Assembly (NCBI GenBank): GCA_035578155.1
Contig: JAPWDM010000020.1
Coordinates: 6,172,055 to 6,236,054 of the forward strand
Source: Brachynemurus nebulosus
Taxonomy: Eukaryota; Arthropoda; Insecta; Neuroptera; Myrmeleontidae
Length of the DNA: 64,000 nt
Reading direction: 5' to 3'
In this document: positions 1 to 14,392 of the stretch, one piece after another
Layout of the letters: each line of letters starts with the position of its first letter
Numbering within the stretch: position 1 is the stretch's first letter
The notes under the pieces: model-generated
The model's database searches: none
Told to the model about the DNA's origin: nothing
The model's input: only the letters and a program-made list of their open reading frames with translations
Made by a program: the position numbers and the translations under genes

Positions 1-76
1 ATTAAAAATTGTAATTTCATTTAAAAATTAAAAAATAAATTTTATCTATGTTAATTTTTAATATTAATAATACTAT

Positions 77-305
77 GCCACTTTACCTACCCAAGGTGGG
101 TAATGTGGTCATTTTGTCATTTACGAAATAATTGATAATTTTTTATTACTGTGAATATGTAAACCGTATGTATGTTACAAAATAAAGACTTTATTAAATT
201 TGAAATTGTATTATGTCAAGAAATATTAATTTATTAAAACCGTTTAGAAAATATATCAATTCAAATCTTATACGTTAGCCACATTACCCTACCTTTCCCT
301 ACGAA
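77..305. repeat. weak foldback element (MITE-like)
   Basis: The motif AAGGTGGGTAATGTGG near 92-107 recurs in reverse complement near 277-295 as CCACATTACCCTACCTT, giving short imperfect inverted ends around an AT-rich core of about 170 bp. It may be a small non-autonomous DNA element. No target duplication was identified. The rest of 1-1500 is AT-rich, and I see no gene in it. Confidence 0.3.
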
Positions 306-1504
306 TAAGAAAATTTAAAGTTTTTAGTATGGTAGCCATATCTTCAGAGATTCATTAAAAGACACGGAGATGCTAAAATCCCTACAACGAAATTCTTGAA
401 CGAAAAGAAATATAGATTATATTTCATTCTACGCTTCATACTATGGGGTTTTCATTGAAAGAATAAACGATTTTTTTTAAATGTTGAATCTTACCAATGC
501 TCAGGTACCAAAACAATTTAAATATATAGAGGAAAAAATAGCAAATATTATAAAATAAAAATATTTGTTTGTAAAGATTAAAATAATGACTACATATACA
601 TTAGAAGAGCGTTACGTATAACTGTCGAATAAAGAAAATGAGAAAATTGATGAATGTTAAATGGGTAACTTGGAAAGACAACCAAAACATTTCAAATATT
701 TATATGCAAATTATATTTTTTATTATGTGTCAATATCAATTTAAAACTTTTCTTGTTACCTATTTATATATACTTCTACATTTTTGTAAGTTTCATATAT
801 TTGCTGAAAATTTATAAATATTCAAATAGGCAATCATACATAGCAAACAGGTATCATCTGATTACGTCAGATGAAGAAAATAAAATTAATCTATAAAATA
901 TATTATGTACGGTTTTTCTTTTTACTATGAAAACGAAAATAAGTTGGTACATTAATCAAAAATATTTTTTCATTGCATCATACCATAGAGATGTGGGTCA
1001 ATCCATATGAAGTGTACTTGGCCAATTTTTTATTTAAATAATGTATCCATTTCATATGACAGGGGATTATTCCCTTAGTATTAAATTCTGGAAAATTCGT
1101 TAATCGAGTTACGCAGTAGACAGCGTTCACTGAGTTACAGCGCTACAATTCACTTTATATAACATCTACACGATAATATTTGACATATAAGTTAAAATAA
1201 TTTAAAATTTAATGAGATTTCACTTGACAATAATAATAATAATAATCAGTTTAGGAGGGTTGATATCGCATCGTTGTCAAGCAGTCAGTCAGAAATCGTT
1301 CTCGTAGACGTAACTAACTCATCAACTTCATCGTTATCGTTTTAAATGTACACGAGTATGACATGAGAAAAGTTTTCTTCGAATAATGTATAAAAATTGT
1401 TCAGGCAATAAATTATCCATTACAATTTTTATAATTTCGTTTTTCATATTCTTCTCTTTTTCAATAATAATACTTTTTTTAATATTTCAAGTATATAACC
1501 AGTA

Positions 1505-3060
<1,556 letters not shown>

Positions 3061-3074
3061 TTCCGATGTAAAAA

Positions 3075-3740
3075 TGGGAGAAGTGGGGGGAAAAGTGATG
3101 CGGACTCCCTACAAGGTACTAGCTGGATACTAACTGAATACACGTACAAAATTTCAGCCCTCTAGGTTTCCTTATGGAGTCTCTAGACGTGTTAGAAAAC
3201 AAGCAAAAAAATTAAGGAAATATTGGCGTAAAAATCGTGGGGGTAAGGGTTAAAAGTTGAAACCTCCAAAAAACAGTGTCTGGCTGTTAGCTTAACCTGT
3301 ACACCAAATTTCAGCCCTCTAGGTTTATTTGGGGAGATTTTGACCCGAACGAAACTGTTAAAAAACAAGAAAAATCATGTTCTTTTGGGTATAAAAATGG
3401 TGGGGGTAGGGGTTAAAAGTCGAGACCCCCAAAAGGCACCCCCTTGATACTAACTCAATCCGAATACAAAATTTCAGCCCTCTAGGTTTATTCGGGTGAC
3501 CTGTGCGAGTGGTACAAACTTCGAAAACGTCGAAAATGCATGAAATTGTAGCTTAAAAATGAGATGGGTGGAGGTAAAATATTAAAACCTCCAAAAAGCA
3601 CAACCTAGGTACGAACTTTATCAACACACCAAATTTCAACCCTCTACGTTAATTCTGGGGGGCTGGGGGCCTGTTAGATCCAGCGAAAATCGTTTTTCCC
3701 CCCTCTACTCCCACCATATCATCCTAGGAAGTTGAATTTT
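3075..3740. repeat. degenerate tandem repeat, about 163-bp units
   Basis: Four diverged units are recognised by the recurring phrase AAATTTCAGCCCTCTAGGTTT or close variants near 3150, 3306, 3470 and 3634. A second recurring phrase, similar to AAACCTCCAAAAA, lies near 3258, 3422 and 3585. The spacing of about 160-165 bp indicates an old tandem array. The function is unknown. Confidence 0.65.
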
Positions 3741-3967
3741 GGATATGTTGTAGATAATTGACCGAAACATTATTTAAAACCGGTTTGGAAAAGTTTTATT
3801 GCTTTTCCGCCCCCCACCACCCCCTTAAAGGTCGGGTCAAAAAAAAAATTTGCCCAAAATTTGACCCCACTTTGATAGTATGAGGTGCCTCGAAAATGAG
3901 CCCCATTTACCAAATTTCATCTCTTAACTTCCATAGGGGGGCCCTACACAAATTAAAAGGTGGCGGG

Positions 3968-3969
<2 letters not shown>

Positions 3970-4022
<53 letters not shown>

Positions 4023-4160
4023 CATTTTTTTTTTCTACATATTCGTGTTCTACGGGTCCGAAAACGGATAGCGCCCCTACTCTCGCCTCTCGCAGCTCTT
4101 ATCGTATAGACTGTATAAGTCTAATTTTCGAAGAAAATTCGACTAAAAATAATAGATATA
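3970..4160. repeat. (TA)n followed by dispersed repeat copy A
   Basis: A TA run (3970-4018) is followed by about 130 bp containing CGTGTTC(T/G)ACGGGTCCGAAAACGGATA-type sequence. The same segment follows another TA run at 8749-8875. The two copies are in the same orientation and clearly related, so this is a dispersed repeat whose 5' side is a TA microsatellite. 4161-4855 shows no recognisable feature. Confidence 0.65.
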
Positions 4161-4855
4161 ATCTTTATAATATTTTAGATTAAGAAATTTATCACATACG
4201 GGTGCATTCGTAAAATTATTTTATGTCTCTTCATCTTTTTACAATTTAAATTTTTTAAACAAATACTGTTATTATAAAAAAAATAGAATTCTATCTTATA
4301 TTTTACGCTAGTTTTCAATCTTTAAATACTAGTATAAGGATTACTATTAGAATTAAAATATTATTATATCAGAAACAAGTTGTCAGCTGTATGTTGTACC
4401 TACTTGCCCATATAGTGTTCTCTGCTATCAGTTGTTATTATGGAATTGATGTAATAGCATATGAGGGTGGACAATGTCTTTCTCAATAAATTTTATTCCT
4501 AAAATAAACTATGTATAATTTCTAATTTACGATTACCAGGAAAAATAGAGCGCCCTGCCTGTTATTCTTTCTATAATTCTTAGCGACACTGTTATAAACA
4601 AAATACAAACAGATATTTTAAATCAGAAAATTTTTGCCAATCTCTGAATATTTTCGATTAATGTTTCTATGGATGCGCTAAAAATGTGAAATATAGGAGT
4701 AGTTTATGGTTATTAGCGTGAAAAAATTTCTACGTTTGTTGTGTGCATATTTATCAATTATTCTTTCCATTTTAGCGAATTTCGAATATATATAAATTTT
4801 AGTGAACAGTTAGTAAGTTAAAGTATTTAAATTAATTAATTAAATGATGTCCGCA

Positions 4856-5822
4856 AGAACCTTACGGGCTGCCATAAGTTATATGAGATCCCTAGAAACC
4901 TTTTCTTACTGTTAGAGTACTAGAGTTGTATGAGTTTCGCCAGGGTTTACTGATCTCATAATTGTAAAAAATAAACTAAACGACCAATTTTGAAAATTTT
5001 TTCACTGTTACAGAACTAAACTATTTTAGATAGATACAGATTACATTATGTAAGGTCCGCCAGGGTCCATAGGACCCAAAAGTGTCAAAAATAAACTAAC
5101 AGACCAATTTTGAAAATTTTTTCATTGTTACAAAGCTAAACTATTTTAGATAAATATAGATTACGTTATGTAAGGTCTTCCAGGGTCCATAGGATCCGAA
5201 AGTGTCAAAAATAAACTAACCGACCGATTTTGAAAATTTTTTCACTGTTAGGGAGCTAAGCTATTTTAGATAGATATACATTACGTTATTTAGGGTTCGC
5301 CAGGGTCCATGTGACGCAAAAGTGGTAAAAATAAACTAACCGAACGATTTTGAACATTTTTTCACTGTAAGAGAGCTGAACTGTTTTAAATAGAAATAGA
5401 TTACGTTATGTAAGGTCCAACAGCATCAGTGGGACCTAAAAGTGTTAAAAATAAAATAACTGACCGATTTTGAAAATTTTTTTACTGTTACAGAGCTAAA
5501 CTATTTTAGATAGATATAGATTACATTATGTAAGGTCCGCCAGGGTCCATAGGACCCAAAAGTGTCAAAAATAAACTAACTGACCGATTTTGAAAATTTT
5601 TTCACTGTTACAGAGCTAAACTATTTTAGATAAACATAGATTACGTTATGTAAGAGCCGACAGCGTCAGTGGGACCTGAAAGTGTCAATTACCGAGGTAA
5701 ACTATTTTAGATAGGTACAGGTTGTGTTATCTGAGATCCACAACTGTCCTGCGGATGCAAATGCGGCGTAGAATGCTACACAACGGGTTTTGAAAATACT
5801 TTTACTGTTAGAAAGGTAAAAT

Positions 5823-5918
<96 letters not shown>

Positions 5919-5926
5919 TATATATA

Positions 5927-6003
<77 letters not shown>

Positions 6004-6320
6004 TAAAGTCCGCCTAGTATGGTTCGCCGGTCGAGCTAATTTTTTAATGAGGCCCACCGGAATCTTGCAGATCCGAAAACGCCAGTAATAACCGATTCTA
6101 AAAAATTTCTCACTGCTAGAGAACTAAATTATTTTAGATGGATACAACTATGCTGCACAAAATCCGTTCGGGTTCTTGGGTCCCCAAAAATACCAAAATT
6201 AATTACTCAGCTGATTTTAAAAATTCTTTTACTCTTAGAAAACAAAACTATTTTAAATAGGTACAGATCGTAGATGAGATCCGCCAGTGCCCAATATTTG
6301 GAAATTCGCTATGTTATGCA
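4856..6320. repeat. 120-bp satellite-like tandem array
   Basis: Units with an exact 120-bp period begin near 4981, 5101, 5221, 5341, 5461 and 5581. Each contains TTTTGAAAATTTTTTCACTG, then CTATTTTAGATA, then a GTAAGGTCCGCCAGGGTCCA-like stretch. More degraded units continue on both sides to about 4860 and 6310. A long (TA)n block at 5825-6001 interrupts the array. This could be a local satellite or the internal repeat of an unrecognised element. Confidence 0.85.
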
Positions 6321-7602
6321 GATGCTGCGACAGGGGTATTGTTTAATTTTTAGAATTCATTTTCTAAAGAATTCACAAAAATACGTCCTCAACATAATAT
6401 GAACAAAATTATTGACTAACATCTTGATCAAAGCAAAGTCTGTCATCATTCTTTTTATGTGCCAAGGAAATTAGGTAAGAAAACTCAGTCTTGATTGTTT
6501 TCGTAGAATCTACATCTCATGCTTAATGTTCAAGAACTTCAGATTTTCCTTGAACTATACTATAACGGTAATGCTAAGGCGCAGCAATTACTAAGAGATT
6601 CCCTCCCCCCAGCCCCCCCAAAAAATTGAACAAAAGTATGTAGTTATATACGCCTTTTCGAATTCGTGCTCTAAGCATTTCTTTGATATCCTACTCTTGG
6701 GAAAATTTTTTCCGTTTTTCCAAGTTATTCCCTGAAATTAATCTCCAACTTGGCTACCACACTCTATCTCTGTGCTAAATTTTTAATTTTCACGTCGAAT
6801 AGTTTCAGAGAAAATCGCTTGTGTCTGACGAACATCGAAGTGATTCCATAACTGTTTTGTTTTTCCAATTTTGGTACTGAACAATACAAAATATGTAGAT
6901 ACAAACTTGACGTGATCAATTCATACAAAAAAAAAATAGGTATTCGTCTGGTATTGCACACTTTCTTACAAATTATACCAAAGAAGCCAGTGAGTGTAGG
7001 ATAATCAAATGATAATGTTAGATGCGCAGCAGTTAACTTTGGGGTAGAATACTATTAAGTTTTCGTTGGCATAATGATTCATGATAATTAAATATGAAAT
7101 ATGGTAATGTTGTCTGGATGATCTGGATAAATGGATGATCCACTCAGACACGAGTAGAGCTAGTATCCGATAAACATTAGACCAACTTGAGACGTATTGG
7201 ATCAATAATCTTTGAATTTTTAATATCCTGAATTGTGAATTGTTTTAGGTAATATGGCCACCACATACATACTTTAAGGATAAATTTATTCTTGTCGTAA
7301 TTTAACTGCAATAGCTTGAATTCTGTGTACGACCAGAGGAGAACGAGAATGTGAACTGGTGATACAAGAGACATGTTTTTAGAGTTAGGTGTACTCTTCT
7401 GTACACACTGCATATAAAGTAAAGTAAATGTTTGTTTACTATTTAGAGTAGTGATGTGTGAATTGTATGATTTATTTTCCTAATTAAAACACAATTTTCA
7501 CGTAGGTACTTTTCCCTCGTATGTAACTACTAAAGTTATTACTCGCTTGAATTTTGTATTTTCTTGAAAATCATTTGACAAATAGACAATATGTATACTG
7601 GA
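6321..7602. other. non-coding interval
   Basis: The interval contains only short unsupported open frames. I recognise no protein motif or element end here. Confidence 0.45.
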
Positions 7603-7603
7603 A

Positions 7604-7658
7604 TACATGCAAGTGAAAAATGAATTAATTACACACCCAAGTTAAATTACTAGCAACG

Positions 7659-7735
<77 letters not shown>

Positions 7736-8674
7736 GAAGGTCGCCCAAAGCGGGTACCCTTCTTAAAGCGGGTAAGCGCTTGTATATCGTCGTATCGAAT
7801 GTTTTTGTCAGGTTGTGTGTATACCGAGATTAACCGAATATCAACCATATCAGTAAGTTGCACTTGAACGCTTGTGTCGTTTAATGTCCTAGTTAAGTTT
7901 CATTAAATTTTTTTGTTGGTTTTGTTAAAAATTTTGACGATAAATATTCTGTGACTAGTCACAAACCTTTTTATTTGTAATCTTTTTGGTATTACCATAT
8001 TATGTTATCATCATTTTACTTTTAATGTAGAAAAAGGTAGACATGTATCGGCTTTCATTTTGAAATTATTCTAAGTTAACAAAATTAAGTCTTTTTGGGC
8101 AAAGCCGGTATGGGCAAAGCGAGTAGACAAAATAGAAGCATCTTAATGGAAAAAACTGTTGGAAGGGGAAAAAAATAAATAATCTTCTTTTTACGACGGA
8201 ATGAGGGAAAAAGCTTAAAAAAAATATTTCTGCCTTGTTTGTGGTGATTTTGATGCGGAATCACCTGAAGTAATATATTTCAATATGCAGGTTGTAAAGA
8301 AAGTTGCAGTTAATTGATATCAATTTATTATTTTTGTCTTTTTTCAATTTTTTTACTTAATTATTATTATTGTTAAGTTCTATATGCTTAAGAAAGTTTA
8401 TATTAAAAAACGATAACAGTATTTAAATACATAACGTACTTTGCCCAAAGGGGGTTACCCGCTTTAGGATACCTATACGGGCAAAGCGGGTTTTTGCAGA
8501 GGTTTTGTATTTTCTTTATTAAAAATAAGTATCGGATAAACATTTCTTAAGCGAAGTTTCATTTTAAAGTTCGATAACTATTCTATCTGATAATATAAAA
8601 AAGATCTGCTTATCGAGGTCAAAAGTCACTTTTTTGGGCGTTTAATCTTAGCTTACCCGCTTTGGGCGACCTTC

Positions 8675-8751
<77 letters not shown>

Positions 8752-9153
8752 ACATTTTTTTCTACAGAATCGTGTTCGACGGGTCCGAAAACGGATACCG
8801 CTCTTACTCTTGCCTCTCGCGCTCTTATCATATAGGTTGTATAAGTCTAAAAAATTCGACTAATTATTTTCAAAATTCTAAAAGGTATTTTGTGTACTTC
8901 AACGATTCAAGCGTTGAAACTTGGTGAAATTACTATATTCAACCATAGCAATAAATAGAAAATAATATATGGGGGAGGGAGTTATTTTTCTCTTCTTATC
9001 CGACTCTGACCTGTGTCATTTAATCACCAACTAGGTATTGACTAATTTTCGGTAATTATAGAGACAGTCATATTTTTGTTTACTTTTTCCTGAATTAACG
9101 TTGCTAGTAATTTAACTTGGGTGTCTAATTAATTCATTCTTCACTTGCATGTA
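7604..9153. mobile_element. TIR element with TA-rich core, interrupted by a second element
   Basis: Inverted ends of about 60 bp begin CATGCAAGTGAA just inside a TA at 7604-7605. They return as TTCACTTGCATG at 9140-9151 followed by TA. The repeats run inward through CACCCAAGTTAAATTACTAG and AACGTTAA. Removing the inner element (7733-8677) would rejoin the two (TA)n runs at 7662-7732 and 8678-8748 into one array. The original element is therefore about 600 bp: TIR, (TA)n, dispersed repeat copy B (8749-8875), a spacer and TIR. A TA target duplication suggests a Tc1/mariner-class non-autonomous element. Confidence 0.7.
7733..8677. mobile_element. pogo-like non-autonomous element nested in (TA)n
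   Basis: The perfect inverted ends GGGGAAGGTCGCCCAAAGCG (7733-7752) and its complement (8658-8677) are flanked by TA on both sides. The GGGCAAAGCGGGT-type end motif recurs internally near 8096-8122, 8440-8465 and 8480, like iterons. An internal stretch near 8230-8318 reads on the plus strand as CLVCGDFDAE followed by decayed sequence. That resembles the C-terminal Cys/His-rich tail of insect pogo/Tigger transposases. The TA target and these features point to a pogo-type deletion derivative. Confidence 0.65.
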
Positions 9154-10560
9154 TAAAAATTAATTAATCGGTGACCTTTATAAATTTAGTTTTGGCCGAA
9201 CACGGTTAAGTATTGGCACTTGCGAACTGGTAGATTAAGGGCCCAATCCCAGACGAGCTATGTACGTGAAGAGTTTTCGGCAGCTTTCCTCTACAGTGCC
9301 AGAAAATCTCAGTCAACGTACAGCAACAATTTTGTTTGGTAGTCACAATTTAGTTAACACTAACAGTGTTATTTATAACTGGTTTCTCATAAGTTTTGGA
9401 ATTATAAGAATGTACCCATACTAATTAGTTGGCTATATTACACTTCCATACTTCACGTATACATAGGTACAGATAATTTTTTACTTACGTATGGTCTTTA
9501 TTTTTTGCATTTTATGTTTACAATCAAAGACGTGCGATTTCCAAACTTGCCGTATCATATTATGAATGTGTGTGAAAAATCATGCAAAATAACATAAGCA
9601 ATAATTATATATGACGCGTGACAAACAAAATTTCCGGCACCGACAGCTCCGACAGGCTATAGTCGTACGTAAATACATATTACATAATATGCATACACAC
9701 ATGTATTGTAGTAAATTGACAACAGTATGAACAGAACAGCACATTAATTCCAGTTTGTTGTTGCATTGTTGGATATGAATATGTAGATATACCAACGAAA
9801 TAGACAAACAGAGCTGTGAAAAATATGACGAACTTGCAACAAATTTAAATTTTAATGTTCCAATTAAGTGTATAAGCGTTGTATATACCTACACATTATT
9901 AAAACAAGTTAACTATGCTATCTGTACATGTAAAATAAAATCGCAGTGTACGTAAATATGTCTGACACTAAATATTTTTCGTAAGTGATTCCGTCTAAAT
10001 TATATGTTTATCCTATTTAAATACTAAATATTTTAATTTTGTTTACTTGCCTCTTAGCTTATTTGATGTTTATAGTTGAACGGAAGGTCTGTAAGAGTGT
10101 TGACTGGGAACTTCAAAAAACTAATTTTTTTCGATTTTTTTCGAATTTCGAAGCGGAAAAGATCACACAAGATACATTTTAGAATTCTACAGAAAAAAAA
10201 TAAAATAGTAGATATATTATACACCAAGGAACTAAAGTGTGACTTTTAATCTCGAGTGTGAAGGTTGTTGCCAAAGGGCCTGTAAATGATATTTAATTTA
10301 AATTAAATTTCACTTGCTGATTGGTGGTGCTTTGTAAATTCTGCTTGCTGATCGGCTTAATTGTCTTAAAAGAGGGAGTAAAAGTATTTTTAATTCTTTG
10401 GGACTAATAGTAACATTTTACTTCCTATTATGAGGGACTAAATCTTTTCTTTTAGTCCCAGAATTGCAAAAAATCTGTATCTTTGTTCTTTCTCTATACT
10501 GTTTGTATACCACCAAAGCTTGTATGAGAGTCAATTTTATTGTACGAGTTATTTTAGGGT
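9154..10560. other. non-coding interval
   Basis: I see no supported gene or element. Short open frames here, including one at 9580-9807 on the minus strand, carry no recognisable motif. Confidence 0.45.
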
Positions 10561-11245
<685 letters not shown>

Positions 11246-11489
11246 AGTAGATAGGCTATACGGGCACGAGCACACCGTAGAACCTCAATTTTCCGGACTA
11301 CTTTTTTGAGCGTGTTAAGAACCGTGTAGTTTGGGATCCTACTGTACCTAGTGTATGAATTGACCTTTGACCTGGCACGTACATGTATTAAAGAATTTGT
11401 TGTTGACATTTGACCCCAACACTCGGTCATACTGTTGGCCTTGAAATTCGTAAGAGATGAGTCATTACCAGCAACCAAATTAATTTATG

Positions 11490-11644
11490 TTAACCCATTA
11501 TGCGCCACCACAATTTACTTATAACAATTTGGTTTTGTGTTAACCCATTACCCGCCAGCACTGACGTAGTTTTTGAATGCAAACCTAACGCATGCGCAGA
11601 CTGAATTTAAGTACACGACGCATGCGCAGACTGAATTTTAGGTT
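11490..11644. repeat. iteron-like short direct repeats near the element 1 left tip
   Basis: TTAACCCATTA occurs twice, 50 bp apart (11490 and 11540). CGCATGCGCAGACTGAATTT occurs twice, 30 bp apart (11589-11608 and 11619-11638). The second pair contains the palindrome GCATGC and is bracketed by AACCTAA/TTAGGTT. The mirror copy is at 21655-21809, and a diverged set is in element 2. Such clusters suit binding sites for a replication or packaging protein, but that role is inference. Confidence 0.7.
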
Positions 11645-11659
11645 ACAATTTGATAGATG

Positions 11660-12040
11660 GGGTACACTACCGCGTCAAAAATGTGGGGTTACCCTAACTC
11701 GGGGGGTGGCCCCAAACTTTTGACGCCGTACTGTACTTAAATTTTTGGTACACTGCCGTGTCAAAAGTGCGGGCCCCCCTGACCAAAAAGGTATCCGATC
11801 ACTTTTTTAAGCGTACTGTACGTGCAAACCTTGGCCCCAACACGCGCTTGCCTTAATTACGTCATCTTAAACGAACTATCACGTCAAAAAATGTGGGGAA
11901 TACCCTAACTCGGGGGTGGCCCCAAATTTTTGACGCCGTACTGTACTTAAATTTTTGGTACACTACCATGTCAAAAGTGCGGGCCCCCCTGAGCAAAAAG
12001 GTATCCGATCACTTTTTGAAGCGTACTGTGCTTATTACGT
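11660..12040. repeat. ~209-bp tandem repeat, two units (element 1 left arm)
   Basis: Units are phased by CGTCAAAAATGTGGGG at 11673 and 11882. Each carries ACCCTAACTCGGGGG, GACGCCGTACTGTACTTAAA, GTGTCAAAAGTGCGGGCCCC and GTATCCGATCACTTTTT. GTACTGTAC-type motifs recur within each unit. The mirror copy is at about 21259-21639. Element 2 has three units in each arm, which explains most of its greater arm length. Confidence 0.85.
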
Positions 12041-12169
12041 GCAAATCTTGGCCTCACTTAACTGCGTCATCTTAAATTGGGTGCGGTCGCTAACGATAAA
12101 TTTTGTCGGGGGCGCACTGTACCAAGCGCTAGATTTTAAGATTAGACTCCGGGGTCCAGATTTCTGACC

Positions 12170-13700
12170 GCTACTGTACTGTAAATCGAGTGTCTACTGT
12201 ACTTTTCAACAAGTTTAAGCCTGTTTTCAGCAAAGTCAGCACTTTTTTAATTTGTTTATTTATATAAGTTTTAATTTAAAAAAAATGTTTATTTAAGATT
12301 TTGATGACTCAGCAATTTTTTTGTTTGGATTTCAAATACGAAATAGTCTTCTTGGAATTTTTAATTTATGGCCTGATTGTTGAATTATAATTATAGTATG
12401 ATTCATACAAGCGGGGATTTTTGTTATATTTGTTTATTTATATAATAATTTTGGATCATGTAATAATTTTAAAATTGTTTATTTAAGATTGGGAGGCCGC
12501 TAAATTTTGTGGGGGCACTGTACCAAGCGCTACCGCAAAACTAACTTCAGACTCCAGGGTCCAGATGTCTGACCGCTACTGTACTGCCGGAAATTTGGGT
12601 GTCAACTGTAACTCAGGGGTTTTTGTGTATATTTAACCTTGAAAAATTCCAGGAATTTTTATCAGTTTTAACATAAACAAACAACTAATAATTAAATGTT
12701 TGTTTTAGCTGAATTATGATCGTAAGACTCATATAAGGAGTTTTTTTGGTATAAGAAAGATGACGTCATGGAATATTAATGAGTTAAAAAATTGTTTAGT
12801 AAAAAATATCAACCATTGTAGGCCTCAAGCAAGAAATTATTTTTATCAGTTTTAATACTTTAACATTTAACCTACAGTGACCAATTTTTTAGTTAACTAA
12901 CAGAAGTTCTTGAAATTTTAACAAGTTACAAAAAATATTACTTCTTATGGTGCACAACATTTTTGAATTTGACTGTAGCACAAAACTGTTTCTATATCAA
13001 ACGAAAATTATCTGAAATAATTCAGTATGTACATATGTATAGACTCTGTATATTAAAAATATTTTATGTATACACTCTGTATATTGAGAATAAGAAAGAA
13101 AATTTGTATATAATTTTAATTTTTATGAATACTAGTAAACGAATTGTATAGCCATTTATGAATAAGTATTAAATCTAATTATAAAATATAAATATTGCAA
13201 AAAATTTGTTTAATCAGCAAAATCAATGTATATCATTTTAATACTGATACATATTCATATTAGGGTATAACAGTATTGTATTTAACATTTTTAAACAGAA
13301 TAAAAGTTCAATTTTTGGTTTTAAATTACTATAAGTTAAACACGTCGCTTAATATAAAAAAGATAACAGCATTGAGTTTTACTAAATTTTTAAGTCTGTA
13401 AAATCAAAATTTTTTATTTACTAGACTAGAACATTTTGAATTTGCTACTCTATCATTAACATACAAATAATATCATGTATATATAACGGGTGTATATTTA
13501 GTATTTTTAGTAAATATTTTAGTATACAGGGTGTATCATGAAATATGCTTTTCAATTAGAACAATAAATTTCATAAGATTTTTGTTAATACTCTTATAGG
13601 TTAACGAAAGAAACTTTTTGCTGTAAAAAATAGGGGAATGAAGGGTAATAATTAAATAAAACGCACATATTTTTTTTTTTAATTTTATTTATAGAATATG
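12170..13700. other. AT-rich spacer of the left arm
   Basis: About 1.5 kb without a credible gene. A 62-aa open frame at 12963-13151 is not conserved in frame in element 2. The spacer contains a second, partial GTACCAAGCGCTA / CCGCTACTGTACTG motif pair (near 12120-12180 and 12520-12590). That pair links it to the tip repeats. The same content is mirrored at 19600-21130. Confidence 0.5.
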
Positions 13701-13744
13701 TATACAAAAAATTAAATTGCTTAAATCTATATATTACTTAAAAT

Positions 13745-14230
13745 CTATTTATTTTCCATATAAAAATTTTTTAAAAGAATACAATTTTCTAATGAACAAA
13801 TTTTATCTGAATGAAGCATACAGCGTCTTGAATAATATTCATCTCGCAGAATGGAAATCTTCGGTACATCAAATATTTCTTCCAAATTCAAAATCCACGG
13901 CTGGTTTTCGGTACCATCAAACAAACTTGATATCCATTTCTTCTTTTCACCACCCTTGACGTATATAACATCATACTTCTTTAATATAGGTTTCAATATG
14001 GTATGAAGTTTTTTGTATGGAATAAATCCATACGACCAAGGTATCCCATGCCAATTTCGGTAAAGCCAACTGGCTACTCGTTGATATTTCTTCGGCAACT
14101 CGTTGAAATCAAACGGTGCGTCGAATATAAGATGTAATATATCATCCGAATTTTCTGCAGCAATACCAACTTCTTTAAAATAAAATTCGTTGTTAGCTCC
14201 TTGATAGCCTTGTATGTCAAGAAACGCCAT
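13745..14230 (-). CDS. 161-aa 'DIQG' protein, left-arm copy of element 1
   Basis: The protein is 161 aa. It opens MAFLDIQGYQG, with Asp5, Gln7 and Gly8, followed by FYFKEVGI (residues 16-23). The middle holds WHGIPWSYGFIPYKKL and the pattern IYVKGGEKKKWI. This arrangement (an early D-x-Q-G plus 'KE', then an aromatic-rich H-G-x-x-W core, then VKG-x-EK) resembles a family I have seen in arthropod and other invertebrate predicted proteins linked to mobile elements. An RNase H-like fold is a guess. The start is placed at MAFL rather than 14 codons upstream because a 1-base indel in element 2 breaks the upstream frame while leaving this ATG. It duplicates 19069-19554 exactly in protein sequence. 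Confidence 0.8.
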   Translation of the reverse strand: MAFLDIQGYQGANNEFYFKEVGIAAENSDDILHLIFDAPFDFNELPKKYQRVASWLYRNWHGIPWSYGFIPYKKLHTILKPILKKYDVIYVKGGEKKKWISSLFDGTENQPWILNLEEIFDVPKISILRDEYYSRRCMLHSDKICSLENCILLKNFYMENK

Positions 14231-14392
14231 TTTTACCGCCACCGTAGAACTGAAATTATTCACACAATCCACAACTTTATATAGAATAATTAAAAGTGGT
14301 GGGGGTAGTTAGTTAATTTGTGGAACGTATTCGAAAATGGCTATTAATAGCTATTGCTAGTTTACCATCAAATTACAAACTGTTAATAATAT

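Noticed and set aside
5702..6004. Tyr/Ile-rich open frames (also at 3896, 7642, 8619, 10753-11133 and 43029)
   Set aside because: They are products of (TA)n microsatellites with random flanks.
12963..13151. 62-aa frame in the TIR spacer, mirrored at 20148 and extended to 68 aa in element 2
   Set aside because: The N-terminal frame is altered by an indel between elements, and there is no promoter layout or motif.
13745..14272. 175-aa version of the DIQG protein
   Set aside because: The 14 upstream codons are out of frame in element 2. The MAFL start gives the conserved 161-aa protein directly after the TATA/initiator.
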